NCBI GenBank assembly: GCA_964454685.1
Contig: CAYVTZ010000026.1
Location: 1 to 41,570 of the forward strand
Length of the DNA: 41,570 nucleotides
From: CAYVTZ01 sp964454685
GTDB taxonomy: Bacteria > Bacillota > Clostridia > Christensenellales > Christensenellaceae
Reading direction: 5' to 3'
A program made the position numbers and the translations under genes. Below the pieces are notes generated by a model, which made no database searches, was not told where the DNA came from, and saw only the letters and a program-made list of their open reading frames with translations. Below, one piece after another: positions 23,455 through 31,974 of this stretch; the stretch's first letter is position 1; the number at the start of each line of letters is the position of its first letter.

Positions 23455-25341
23455 TTATGCCTGCTTTGCCATCAGTTCACACACTAAGTTTGAATATGCC
23501 ACCGGATCCTCTAGCTTGAATCCTTCCATCATCATAGCCTGCGCATACAGCATCTGCGCATATTTTCCCAATGTCTCCTTGTCCTGCTTCAGCTTGAGCA
23601 ATGCGTCAAACACCGCATGATTCGCATTGATTTCCAGCACACGCGTCGCTTTCACCTTCTCCTCGGTGGGCATCTCGTTAAGCACCTTCTCCATCTCCAG
23701 CGAAATCGCTCCCTCGCTGCTCAAGCATACCGCATGGGACTTCAAACGATCGGAAATACGCACGCCTTCTACCTTGCCGTCCAGCGCATCCTTCATCACG
23801 TCCAGCATCTCTTTATTTTGCGCATTCTTCTCCTCAAGCGCCTTCTTTTCCTCGTCAGATTCCAGACCCAAGTCCGCATCTGCCACAGATTTAAACTGCT
23901 TGCCGTCATATTCCATGAGCATGCGCAGCGCAAATTCATCCACATTGTCGGTCAAGCACAGTACGTCATAGCCCTTTTCGCGCACCCGCTCCAGTTGCGG
24001 CAACAACGCAATCTGCTCAGGCGTCTCGCCACAGGCATAATAAATAAATTCTTGTCCCTCGGCCATCGCTGCCACATACTCTTGAAACGTAACATATTTC
24101 CCCTCTTTTTGGGAATGAAACATCAGTAAATCCTGCAACAATTCCTTGTTCTGCCCAAATCCGCTGTATACGCCATATTTCAGCGCCAAGCCAAATCCCT
24201 TAAAGAATGTGTCATATTTCTCCCGCTCATTCTTTTGCAGTTTTAAAAGCTCCGCCTTGATCTTTTTTTCCAAATTTTTCGCAATATTTTTGAGTTGCCG
24301 GTCATGTTGCAGCATCTCACGCGAAATGTTCAGCGATAGATCGGAAGAATCCACCAGCCCGCGCATAAATCCAAAGTATTCGGGCAGCAAATCCTCGCAA
24401 TTTTCCATAATCATCACGCCGTTGGAATAAAGCTGCAATCCCCGCTGGAATTCCTTAGAGTAGTAATGATACGGCGGCTTCTGCGGCAAAAACAGCAGCG
24501 CTGTGTATGTCACCGCGCCCTCCACCTTGGTCTGTATGATGTGCGCCGGATCCTCAAAATCATGGAATTTCTCTTGATAGAATCGCTCCAGCTCCCCTTC
24601 TTGCAGCTCCGATTTGGATTTCTTCCAAACAGGGATCATGCTGTTGATGGTCTTGAGCTCGTGCACCGTTTCCCAGTCGTTTTCGCTGCCCTCCACCTTC
24701 TGTGAGCGCGGCATTTCCATCTGAATGGGATAGCGGATATAGTCCGAATATTTACGAATCAATTCGGAAAGCCGGTAAGCCTCCAAATATTCGCTGTATT
24801 TCTCCTCTTCCTCATCGTCCTTGATGACGAGCGTAATACTGGTGCCCACTTCAGCCTTTTCGCAAGGGGTGATGGTGTATCCATCCTCGCCCGTGGATTC
24901 CCAGCAATACGCCGTCTCTTCACCAAACGCGCGGCTCGTGACCGTCACCTGCTTGGCGACCATAAATGCAGAGTAAAAACCCACGCCAAATTGCCCGATG
25001 ATATCAATGTCGTCGCCGATTTCATTGTCCTTTTTGAATTGCAGCGTTCCACTGCGCGCAATCACGCCCAAATTCTTTTCCAGGTCGTCCTGCGTCATGC
25101 CGCAGCCGTTGTCCGAGATGCACAGTGTCCGCTTCTCGCGGTCTACCTCAATCAAGATTCTATAATCACTGCGCGCCATTCCCACATTGCCGTCCGTCAG
25201 CGAACGAAAATACAGCTTATCCAACGCATCGCTTGCATTGGAGATCAACTCTCGCAGAAAAATTTCCTTGTGCGTATAAATGGAATGAATCATCAAATCC
25301 AAAATCCGTTTGGATTCCGCCTTAAATTGTTTTTTTGCCAT
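23455..25341 (-). CDS. htpG: molecular chaperone HtpG (Hsp90)
   Basis: Cytosolic Hsp90 chaperone, 628 aa, full length. The N-terminal GHKL ATPase is intact: Glu31 and Asn35 in RELISNASDALDKL, DNGCGM (77-82) and GQFGVGFYSAFMVA (116-129). The middle domain (EYFGFMRGLVDSSDLSLNISREMLQ) and the C-terminal dimerisation part follow. It helps fold client proteins under heat and other stress. The ATG at 25341 has GGAAGGA upstream. A perfect CIRCE operator lies 28 bp before the start, so HrcA control is expected. It is a single-gene unit with its own promoter and terminator. Confidence 0.97.
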   Translation of the reverse strand: MAKKQFKAESKRILDLMIHSIYTHKEIFLRELISNASDALDKLYFRSLTDGNVGMARSDYRILIEVDREKRTLCISDNGCGMTQDDLEKNLGVIARSGTLQFKKDNEIGDDIDIIGQFGVGFYSAFMVAKQVTVTSRAFGEETAYCWESTGEDGYTITPCEKAEVGTSITLVIKDDEEEEKYSEYLEAYRLSELIRKYSDYIRYPIQMEMPRSQKVEGSENDWETVHELKTINSMIPVWKKSKSELQEGELERFYQEKFHDFEDPAHIIQTKVEGAVTYTALLFLPQKPPYHYYSKEFQRGLQLYSNGVMIMENCEDLLPEYFGFMRGLVDSSDLSLNISREMLQHDRQLKNIAKNLEKKIKAELLKLQKNEREKYDTFFKGFGLALKYGVYSGFGQNKELLQDLLMFHSQKEGKYVTFQEYVAAMAEGQEFIYYACGETPEQIALLPQLERVREKGYDVLCLTDNVDEFALRMLMEYDGKQFKSVADADLGLESDEEKKALEEKNAQNKEMLDVMKDALDGKVEGVRISDRLKSHAVCLSSEGAISLEMEKVLNEMPTEEKVKATRVLEINANHAVFDALLKLKQDKETLGKYAQMLYAQAMMMEGFKLEDPVAYSNLVCELMAKQA

Positions 25342-25368
25342 GTTATCCAGTCCTTCCGTTTTTTGTTT

Positions 25369-25395
25369 TTAGCACTCAATAACCAAGAGTGCTAA
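25369..25395. promoter_or_regulatory. CIRCE operator (HrcA site) of htpG
   Basis: TTAGCACTC, 9-bp spacer, GAGTGCTAA: a perfect 9-9-9 CIRCE element. It sits immediately downstream of the -10 box, over the expected transcription start, as at groESL and dnaK operons. Confidence 0.96.
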
Positions 25396-25402
25396 CGATT
25401 CT

Positions 25403-25430
25403 ATTGTACCCGTTTCACACAAAAATGCAA
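25403..25430 (-). promoter_or_regulatory. promoter of htpG
   Basis: Minus strand TTGCAT (25425-25430), 16-bp spacer, TACAAT (25403-25408), directly upstream of CIRCE. Confidence 0.78.
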
Positions 25431-25449
25431 CCCCTTTTTTGAAGAATCC

Positions 25450-25478
25450 AAAAAGCGCAGCACTCTCGCACCGCGCTT
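25450..25478 (-). terminator. intrinsic terminator of the glycan operon
   Basis: Minus strand AAGCGCGGTGC-GAGA-GTGCTGCGCTT followed by TTT: 11 pairs including G-T wobbles, with the same GAGA tetraloop as the htpG terminator. It ends the long glycan gene run about 80 bp after the last stop. Confidence 0.78.
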
Positions 25479-25557
25479 CCAACTTATAAAAATCGACTTC
25501 GCATACCACATCCACTACGCAAAAACTTTGTTTTCATGCACCTTCATGCGTCCATCG

Positions 25558-26865
25558 CTAATTCAGCCGCTGGAATCCCGCTTGGCAAATCGGTCCTTCC
25601 AACAAGTCTTCCACCTTTTGCGCACGCGCAATGCTGTCAAACACCTCGCCCAGCGCTTGCAAATATTGGTCAATCACTTCATCCGTGTGTGCATAACTAG
25701 CGTAAAACGCCAAACTTGCCAGAAATCCCCGTTTGAGCATTTCCTGTGTGATAAACGTCTTATACACATTGCCCGCCTCTTTGCCATGCACCGAAAAATG
25801 CGCCAGCGGATCAATGCCACCGATGTGTATCTCCAGCTTGTGCTGCAAAGCAAGCTGTGTCCATCCTGCTTTCACCCGCCGTCCCGCGCGCACCAAATGC
25901 TTCGCCACATCCTGCTCCTCGTAAAATTTCAGCGTCGCAATCGCCCCCGCAAAGCCCACGCGTTCCGTCCAGAAGGTGCTGGAAATAAAGGTGCCTTGCG
26001 CCGCCTCCATCACCGCATCCCGCCCAATGATCGCCGTCACAGGATATCCGTTGCCCAGCGCCTTGCCAAACACCGCAAGGTCGGGGTATACGCCCAACGC
26101 CATATGCGAGCCACCGTAGTTCAACCGAAACCCTGCCGTAATCTCATCAAACACCAGCACAATGCCTTCTTCCTGCGTATATTTGCGGATCTTCTCCAAA
26201 AATCCGTTCGCAGGAAAATCATTGCGCACCGGCTCCATCACCACAGCGGCAATCTTACCATCCAGCTTGCGCACCAGTTCAAAAAATTCGTCCAAATCGT
26301 TGTAATGAAACGGAATATTCGTTCCCGCAAGCCCTTTGGGTACCCCGGCCGGCTCCAGCCCACTCAGCAAACCATCTGAAAGCGCATCCTCCGTCGCAAT
26401 GTTCGCGGAGAGATACCAGTCGTGCCATCCGTGATACCCGCAAAACAGCACCACGTCGCGTCCGGTGTATGCGCGCGCAATGCGCACCGCCTGCGCCATC
26501 GCCTCGCCGCCCGCCTTCGCATAACGCACCTTCTGCGCCCACGGGTGCAGTTCCAGCAGCTTTTCCGCCAGTTCCACTTCTTCCGGCGCATTCAGCGTAC
26601 ACATACTGCCGCGATCAATCGCCGACTTTACTGCGTCGTCCACCGCATCGCAAGCATAACCCAGCACATTCGCGCCAATTCCCATATAGCAAACGTCTAA
26701 ATAGCGGTTGCCATCCAAATCCACAACCTCGCAGCCCTTAGCGCTTTGGTAGTATGCAGGCCAATGCTCCGGCAAAAACTGTTCCGGCCGTTTGGATAAA
26801 AGCTGTGTGCCTCCCGGTATGATGCGTTTCGCACGTTTGTACAATTCCTGTCCCTTACTCATCAT
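25558..26865 (-). CDS. class III PLP aminotransferase (glutamate-1-semialdehyde aminomutase-like)
   Basis: PLP enzyme of 435 aa resembling glutamate-1-semialdehyde aminomutase but located in a sugar locus, so it more likely transfers an amino group to a sugar or sugar-acid carbonyl. Visible PLP elements are CGYHGWHDW (142-150), VFDEITAGFR (238-247, Asp240 to the pyridine nitrogen) and Lys268 in VFGKALGNGYP. The start ATG at 26865 is part of ATGATG that overlaps the spsF-like stop; AAGGAG lies 6 nt upstream. It is the last gene of the module, and no heme genes are nearby. Confidence 0.85.
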   Translation of the reverse strand: MMSKGQELYKRAKRIIPGGTQLLSKRPEQFLPEHWPAYYQSAKGCEVVDLDGNRYLDVCYMGIGANVLGYACDAVDDAVKSAIDRGSMCTLNAPEEVELAEKLLELHPWAQKVRYAKAGGEAMAQAVRIARAYTGRDVVLFCGYHGWHDWYLSANIATEDALSDGLLSGLEPAGVPKGLAGTNIPFHYNDLDEFFELVRKLDGKIAAVVMEPVRNDFPANGFLEKIRKYTQEEGIVLVFDEITAGFRLNYGGSHMALGVYPDLAVFGKALGNGYPVTAIIGRDAVMEAAQGTFISSTFWTERVGFAGAIATLKFYEEQDVAKHLVRAGRRVKAGWTQLALQHKLEIHIGGIDPLAHFSVHGKEAGNVYKTFITQEMLKRGFLASLAFYASYAHTDEVIDQYLQALGEVFDSIARAQKVEDLLEGPICQAGFQRLN

Positions 26866-27644
26866 TCATCACTCCTTCCTATCGTCCCGATGGCTTTCGC
26901 CTTGCAATCCTCTGCAAGAGACTTCGCCAATCCTTCATTTCTGCCAATGCCCGCATTGAGCGCCGCCACATCAGGGTGTTCCTGCAAAAAGCGCAGGATG
27001 TCGCGCGTGTCAAACGCCCGCTCCCCAAAATACTCATATATCTTGGTCAGCACCGCATAATCCTGCGGCTCGTCCAAGGTCCAGCGGTACGCATTCAAAT
27101 TACCATACGGGCATACAAAGTCCTGCAACACAAACAGCTCCGGATGATTGCGCACAAACAGCGTCACATGCTCACGCTCGGAGGTTAGATCCGCAATTTC
27201 CCATGCTTTTTTCAGCGCGGAAAATTTGATGATCTCAAGGTCCAGCCCATCCGCCAGTGTTTCCGTAATGGGCGCAAGGTAATCCGTCTCCGGCTTCATC
27301 TGCTCAATCGCCATGTCCAAAAGCTGCGCGTCAAACACCGGACAATCCGCCGTAATGCGAATCACATATTCCGGCTCAATCAGCTTCGCCGCCTGATAAT
27401 ACCGATCCAGCACATCGTCTTCCGAGCCCGCCGTCACACGGTATCCCAGCCCCGAAACCAGCTTGACCGTCTCAATGTCCTCCTTGGAAAAGGACGTGAT
27501 CACGATGGCCTCATCCACATGTCTGCTCCGCGCAATACGCGAAAGCACCTGCTCCAGCACAGGCTTTCCGCCCAACGGCATCAAAATCTTTCCGGGCAAC
27601 CGCGACGAGTTAAAGCGCGCCTGCACCGCCGCCAAATATTTCAT
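26862..27644 (-). CDS. SpsF-like cytidylyltransferase
   Basis: Nucleotidyltransferase of 260 aa, similar to spore coat polysaccharide protein SpsF and CMP-sugar synthetases. The nucleotide-binding N-terminal signature AAVQARFNSSRLPGK is at residues 5-19, RITADCPVFDAQLLD at about 96-110 is the second conserved block. It likely activates a sugar acid or sugar to an NMP/NDP form. The start at 27644 is supported by GGAGG and an ATGA overlap with the aldo/keto reductase stop; the 39 codons of open frame before it lie within that gene. Gene order with PseB, PseC, a reductase and a class III aminotransferase suggests a nonulosonate-like or related amino-sugar pathway. Confidence 0.82.
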   Translation of the reverse strand: MKYLAAVQARFNSSRLPGKILMPLGGKPVLEQVLSRIARSRHVDEAIVITSFSKEDIETVKLVSGLGYRVTAGSEDDVLDRYYQAAKLIEPEYVIRITADCPVFDAQLLDMAIEQMKPETDYLAPITETLADGLDLEIIKFSALKKAWEIADLTSEREHVTLFVRNHPELFVLQDFVCPYGNLNAYRWTLDEPQDYAVLTKIYEYFGERAFDTRDILRFLQEHPDVAALNAGIGRNEGLAKSLAEDCKAKAIGTIGRSDE

Positions 27645-28528
27645 ACATTCCTCCACCGCGTCGGATTCACAATGGATTCCGGCACATTTAAAAATTGTTG
27701 CGCAAATTCTAACACAGCCTGCGTGTCCACAGCTTGGTCGAACGCGTCCGCAATCTCGCAAAACTGCGTTAGGTTATCCACGCCAAACACAATAGCGTCC
27801 ACATTGCCCCGTGCCTTCCAAAATTGCAGGCACAATGCCAGCCGGCTCATCTTATGCGCCTTGCAAAACGCATCTATCTTGTCGAGATACGGCTGCGCTT
27901 CCCGCACGCGCTCCGGCGCATGCTCCATCAGCAGCAGCCCCTGCAAAAAAACACTGCGCACGTGCAATTCCTTGCTCTGCGCCGGCGGTGAAGCCAGCAG
28001 TTCGTCAAACCGATGATCCAGCAGGTTCCCCGGCAACTGAATCAAATCCACATACGGCGATTCCAGCGCCGCACGAAATTCCTCAGGCGTGTAAACGGAA
28101 ATGCCCGTCTTGCGCGCCAAACCCTGCTCTTTCAGTGTTGCCAGCGCCGCCAACGCCGCCTCATCACGCACGTATGCCGCGTTGTGGAACAGGCATCCAT
28201 CCACATAAGATACGTTCAAACGCTCCAGGCTACGCGCCATCTCCTGCGCAATCGTCTGCACATACGCCTGCGGTTCCATGCCGTCCAGCGCATCCGGCTT
28301 GATTTTCGTCACCAAACAAAAATCAGCTCTTGCCACTTCTTTGCAAAACGCGCCTACCACGCGCTCTGCATCTCCATAGCAAAAAGCCGTATCCAGTGTC
28401 CGCACACCACGCCCAAGCGCTTCGTGCAGGATGCGCACCGCCTCTTGTTCTTGCGGTCTCCCCGCAGAAGCGATGCCATATTGCATACCAAATTGTACCG
28501 TTCCCAGGCACAGTCTCGTCTGTTTCAT
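27641..28528 (-). CDS. aldo/keto reductase
   Basis: NAD(P)H-dependent reductase of 295 aa with the AKR catalytic tetrad visible: Asp46 and Tyr51 (LDTAFCYGDAE), Lys75 (LVTKIKPD) and His115 (GCLFHNA). It probably reduces or oxidises a sugar intermediate made by the neighbouring enzymes; similar AKRs sit next to SpsF-type and class III aminotransferase genes in glycan loci. The ATG at 28528 overlaps the pseC stop (ATGA), and no strong ribosome site is seen, so translation probably depends on coupling. Substrate unknown. Confidence 0.85.
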   Translation of the reverse strand: MKQTRLCLGTVQFGMQYGIASAGRPQEQEAVRILHEALGRGVRTLDTAFCYGDAERVVGAFCKEVARADFCLVTKIKPDALDGMEPQAYVQTIAQEMARSLERLNVSYVDGCLFHNAAYVRDEAALAALATLKEQGLARKTGISVYTPEEFRAALESPYVDLIQLPGNLLDHRFDELLASPPAQSKELHVRSVFLQGLLLMEHAPERVREAQPYLDKIDAFCKAHKMSRLALCLQFWKARGNVDAIVFGVDNLTQFCEIADAFDQAVDTQAVLEFAQQFLNVPESIVNPTRWRNV

Positions 28529-29739
28529 TTCTTGTAAGCGGCGATCACCTTGCGCACCGCACGAATCACGTCCTTCGCATCCTGATCGCGCATCGCGTAG
28601 AATAGCGGAATCGTTATAATTTCCTCATAAAGCGCCTCTGCCTGCGGGCACAGCCCCCGCGCATACCCCAACGCCGCATAATGCGGGAAGTAATAGATGG
28701 GGATGTAATGCACGTTCACACCAATGTTCTCCGCCAGCAGCGCATCGTATATCTGCTTGCGCGTCGCATTCAGCTTGGCAAGATCAAATCGCAGCACATA
28801 CAAATGCCGCACCGTGTCGCATGCAGGCTCCGCCTGTTGCAGTATGATCTGCGGCACCTTTGCAAACGCCTCGTCATATTGCCGCGTCAGCTCCTTGCGT
28901 CGTTGTGCAAATTGCGGCAGCTTGTCCAGTTGCGACATACACAGCGCACACTGAATGTCCGTCAAGCGATAGTTGTACCCAAGCAACGTCTGCTCGTAAT
29001 ACCACCCGCCCTCGGTCTGCTGCTGCGCCGCGTCCCGCGTGATGCCATGCTTGGCAAAAAGCTGCAAACGCTCATACAGTGCCTTGTCGTTGGTTAAAAT
29101 CGCGCCGCCTTCCCCCGCCGTCACCGTTTTAACGGGATGAAAGCTAAAGGTCGTCAAATCCGCAATGCTGCCCACGCCGCGCCCGTCGTATTCTGTACCG
29201 ATGGAATGCGCCGCATCCTCAATCAGCAATAATTTATATTCATCACAAATCGCACGCAGCGCATTGAGATTGCACGTTTGTCCGGTATAGTCCACCGCCA
29301 CAATCGCCTTGGTTTTTGGCGTAATCAGCTTTCGCACCGCCTCCGGCGCAATCGTCCATGTGTCCTTTTCAATGTCCGCAAACACCGGATGCGCGCCGCA
29401 ATACAGTACGCAGTTTGCGGATGCCGCAAATGTAATGGGCGGCACGATCACCTCGTCGCCTACGCCAATGCCCGCCGCAAGGCATGCCACATGCAGCGCC
29501 GCCGTTCCGTTAGACACCGCGACCGCATAGCCCGCGCCCGTCAGAGCGCACAACCGTTCTTCCAGTTGCTCCACCCGCGGGCCGCAGGTCAAAAACGCAT
29601 CTTGCAGCACTTCTAAAACCGCTTGCTTGTCCGCCTCATCAATATACTGTCTGCCATAAGGCAGCATGGTTTCGCGTATCGGCTTCCCGCCGTCTACTGC
29701 CAGCTTTTCCATCTTCGTGTCGTGCGGCAAACGCCGCAT
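28525..29739 (-). CDS. pseC: DegT/DnrJ-family sugar aminotransferase (PseC-like)
   Basis: PLP-dependent nucleotide-sugar aminotransferase of about 404 aa. PseC family enzymes add an amino group at C4 of UDP-4-keto-6-deoxy-HexNAc. Family features: SNGTAALHVACLAAGIGVGDEVIVPPITFAASAN, EDAAHSIGT (PLP ring) and the catalytic Lys204 in FSFHPVKTVTAGEGG. The start is uncertain: 29739 (MRRLPHD) has AGGAAGG upstream and is chosen; an ATG at 29712 (MEKLAVDGG) matches the usual family start but lacks a ribosome site. It follows pseB by 60 bp and overlaps the next gene. Confidence 0.88.
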   Translation of the reverse strand: MRRLPHDTKMEKLAVDGGKPIRETMLPYGRQYIDEADKQAVLEVLQDAFLTCGPRVEQLEERLCALTGAGYAVAVSNGTAALHVACLAAGIGVGDEVIVPPITFAASANCVLYCGAHPVFADIEKDTWTIAPEAVRKLITPKTKAIVAVDYTGQTCNLNALRAICDEYKLLLIEDAAHSIGTEYDGRGVGSIADLTTFSFHPVKTVTAGEGGAILTNDKALYERLQLFAKHGITRDAAQQQTEGGWYYEQTLLGYNYRLTDIQCALCMSQLDKLPQFAQRRKELTRQYDEAFAKVPQIILQQAEPACDTVRHLYVLRFDLAKLNATRKQIYDALLAENIGVNVHYIPIYYFPHYAALGYARGLCPQAEALYEEIITIPLFYAMRDQDAKDVIRAVRKVIAAYKK

Positions 29740-29799
29740 CCATCCTTCCTGAAACATTAACGTTCCATGCCTGCTCTGCGCCCGTTTCCCCCGAACGCC

Positions 29800-30798
29800 T
29801 TATTTCACATATTTTTTATGCTTGAGCAGCTCCTGCAAATCCGCAACAGACAGCCACTGCGTGTTGTTGCCGGAATTGTACTCAAATCCGTCCTCCACAC
29901 GTGTTCCACCCTCGGTAAAATGCTTGCTCATATCCCACCACTCCATGTGCGGGAATATAATAAAATGCTTGTCATATTCATATGTCATCATGGAATCCTC
30001 TTTGGCAACCATGACTTCGTGCAGCTTTTCCCCCTCGCGGATACCGATTTCCGGCATTTCGCATCCCGGCGACATCGCCTGTGCCAAATCAGTGATTTTA
30101 AAGGAAGGAATCTTGGAAATATATGTTTCACCGCCGCGCGATTCCTGCAATGCCTTCAGCACCAGCTCCGCACCCTCACGCAGATCAATCCAAAAACGCG
30201 TCATGCGGTAGTCTGTAATAGGCAACGCCGTCTTTCCCTGCTCCAAAAGCTGTGCAAAGAAGGGAATCACACTGCCACGGCTGCCCGCCACATTGCCGTA
30301 ACGCACGATGGAAAACACCGTACCACCCGCGCCGGAATAGGCGTTTGCGGAAATAAACAGTTTATCGGAAACCAACTTGGTACCGCCGTACAGGTTAACA
30401 GGATTCACCGCCTTGTCCGTAGAAAGCGCCACCACTTTTTTCACCCCGCGGTCAATCGCCGCGTCAATGATGTTTGCCGCACCGTCAATGTTGGTTTTAA
30501 TGGCCTCCATCGGATTGTATTCGCATGCGGGCACCTGCTTCATCGCCGCCGCGTGAATCACGTAATCCACACCGTTGAAGGCACGCATCAGTCGTTCCTT
30601 GTCCCGCACATCACCAATAAAATAGCGCAGCACATCGTCGTGTTTTTTAAATTTATTGCGCATGTTAAACTGTTTGAATTCGTCGCGCGAATAGATGATG
30701 ATTTTCTTAGGTTGATATTGTTCCAAAATCATCTCCGTAAAAAAATTCCCAAACGAACCCGTTCCACCTGTAATCAGGATTGTCTTACCGTTTAACAT
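29800..30798 (-). CDS. pseB: UDP-N-acetylglucosamine 4,6-dehydratase (PseB-like, inverting)
   Basis: Extended short-chain dehydrogenase of 332 aa expected to convert UDP-GlcNAc to a UDP-4-keto-6-deoxy-L-HexNAc, the first step of pseudaminic-type pathways. NAD-binding GGTGSFG is at 11-17, AAAMKQVPACEYNP (83-96) is the family hexosamine-site block, STDKA at 126-130 and the Tyr137-x3-Lys141 pair in NLYGGTKLV complete the active site. PseB-type identity rather than CapD is suggested by the short size and retained Tyr. The ATG at 30798 follows AAGGAG. It has its own promoter (30850-30878), so this module can be expressed apart from the upstream genes. Confidence 0.9.
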   Translation of the reverse strand: MLNGKTILITGGTGSFGNFFTEMILEQYQPKKIIIYSRDEFKQFNMRNKFKKHDDVLRYFIGDVRDKERLMRAFNGVDYVIHAAAMKQVPACEYNPMEAIKTNIDGAANIIDAAIDRGVKKVVALSTDKAVNPVNLYGGTKLVSDKLFISANAYSGAGGTVFSIVRYGNVAGSRGSVIPFFAQLLEQGKTALPITDYRMTRFWIDLREGAELVLKALQESRGGETYISKIPSFKITDLAQAMSPGCEMPEIGIREGEKLHEVMVAKEDSMMTYEYDKHFIIFPHMEWWDMSKHFTEGGTRVEDGFEYNSGNNTQWLSVADLQELLKHKKYVK

Positions 30799-30849
30799 AA
30801 CTTGCTTTCTCCTTTACTCCCGCCATCATGCGGCACTTGTATCCAATCA

Positions 30850-30878
30850 ATTATACCAACATCCGCCGCAAAAACCAA
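30850..30878 (-). promoter_or_regulatory. internal promoter before pseB
   Basis: Minus strand TTGGTT (30873-30878), 17-bp spacer, TATAAT (30850-30855), directly after the DUF2304 stop codon. It separates the pseB-pseC-AKR-spsF-aminotransferase set from the genes upstream. Confidence 0.68.
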
Positions 30879-30881
30879 CTG

Positions 30882-31277
30882 CTAATTCTGTGCATCCGCT
30901 TCGCTCTTGCCCTCGTCCTGCTTCCCGCCGGCATTCTGCGCCGCTTGATTTTCAAATTCATCGTACGCCACCTTCTGCGCCAGCCGGGCGATCCTGTGTT
31001 CCATCTGTGAAATCTTTACAGACATCAAGAATACCTTGATCAGCAAAATGCAGATAAACAGTAAAAGCAAGAAGTTAAGCGGTGTGCTGATGCCCACCAA
31101 CGCCGCCAGCGCATACGTGATCGCCGGAAATATTGCCAGCAACAGCAGCAAAATCGTCACGACGATCCAAAAGATGGAATCTACAATGTTCATCTTGGAT
31201 TTTCTGATCTTGCTTACCACATACAGCAGCACAAGTACGCAGATCACAAAAAGAATGATTCTCAGTTCATTCGACAT
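30882..31277 (-). CDS. DUF2304-family membrane protein
   Basis: Small membrane protein of 131 aa with three hydrophobic segments (about 6-22, 33-53, 64-85) and a hydrophilic tail. DUF2304 proteins regularly follow GT2 enzymes of the dolichol-phosphate-mannose-synthase type, as here, and are thought to assist lipid-linked glycosyl transfer. The start ATG at 31277 has AGGAG 9 nt upstream; a TTG two codons earlier is less likely. It overlaps the GT2 gene by 11 nt. Confidence 0.85.
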   Translation of the reverse strand: MSNELRIILFVICVLVLLYVVSKIRKSKMNIVDSIFWIVVTILLLLLAIFPAITYALAALVGISTPLNFLLLLFICILLIKVFLMSVKISQMEHRIARLAQKVAYDEFENQAAQNAGGKQDEGKSEADAQN

Positions 31278-31974
31278 TCCCAAAATCTCCTTTGCGCAAC
31301 GCGCCCAAAAACAGAATTGAAATACACATCCGTAACATAAAGAAAAAGGACTTGCCCAGCGTAAAATAGCTTTCTCCCGCCGTGCGCTCGTTCATCTTCA
31401 CCTGCACTTCGGTAAATTTCGCGCCATTTTTCACAAAATATGCCCAGGTGTCCGGTTCCGCCCCGCAGTTTTGATCGTTTGCAATCTGACGCATAATCTT
31501 GCGGTTCACCAGCCGCATGCCCGCCGTCGGATCCGTAAAGGTCTGGCGCGTCACCAGCTTAAAACACGCGCTGATGATGCGGCTGCCGATCATCCGCAGC
31601 GAAAGCGGCTTCTTCTCTCCCACAAAGCGCGAACCCACAACAATGTCATATCCGCCCTCCACCATGGTCTCTACCAGCTTCGGGATATATACGGCATTGT
31701 GCTGTCCATCCCCGTCAAAGGGGATCGCCATGTCATATCCTTTTAAATATGCGTAGCGATTTCCCGTCTGAAATACGCCGTCCAGCCCCAAATTAATGGG
31801 CAGTGAAATGCACGGAAATCCGTTGCGCGCGCACACCGCCGCCGTGTTGTCCGTGGAACCGTCGTCAATCACCACATAGTCATATTGCGGACAGTTGCTT
31901 TGCAAATCGCATACCGCCGCCTCAATGCTCGCTTCTTCATTATATGCGGGAATAAACACCAACAGCTTTTTCAT
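31267..31974 (-). CDS. GT2 glycosyltransferase (polyprenol-phosphate type)
   Basis: Family 2 glycosyltransferase of 235 aa, DPM1/GtrB-like. The GT-A elements IPAYNEEASI (8-17), VVIDDGSTDNT (34-44) and the metal-binding DGDGQH (87-92) are present. It likely transfers a sugar to polyprenyl phosphate at the inner membrane face. The C terminus has an amphipathic or hydrophobic stretch (FFFMLRMCISILFLGA). The start at 31974 has GGAGG 6 nt upstream and overlaps the GT52 stop by ATGA; the six upstream codons are ignored. Pairing with DUF2304 supports the polyprenol-linked role. Confidence 0.88.
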   Translation of the reverse strand: MKKLLVFIPAYNEEASIEAAVCDLQSNCPQYDYVVIDDGSTDNTAAVCARNGFPCISLPINLGLDGVFQTGNRYAYLKGYDMAIPFDGDGQHNAVYIPKLVETMVEGGYDIVVGSRFVGEKKPLSLRMIGSRIISACFKLVTRQTFTDPTAGMRLVNRKIMRQIANDQNCGAEPDTWAYFVKNGAKFTEVQVKMNERTAGESYFTLGKSFFFMLRMCISILFLGALRKGDFGNVE

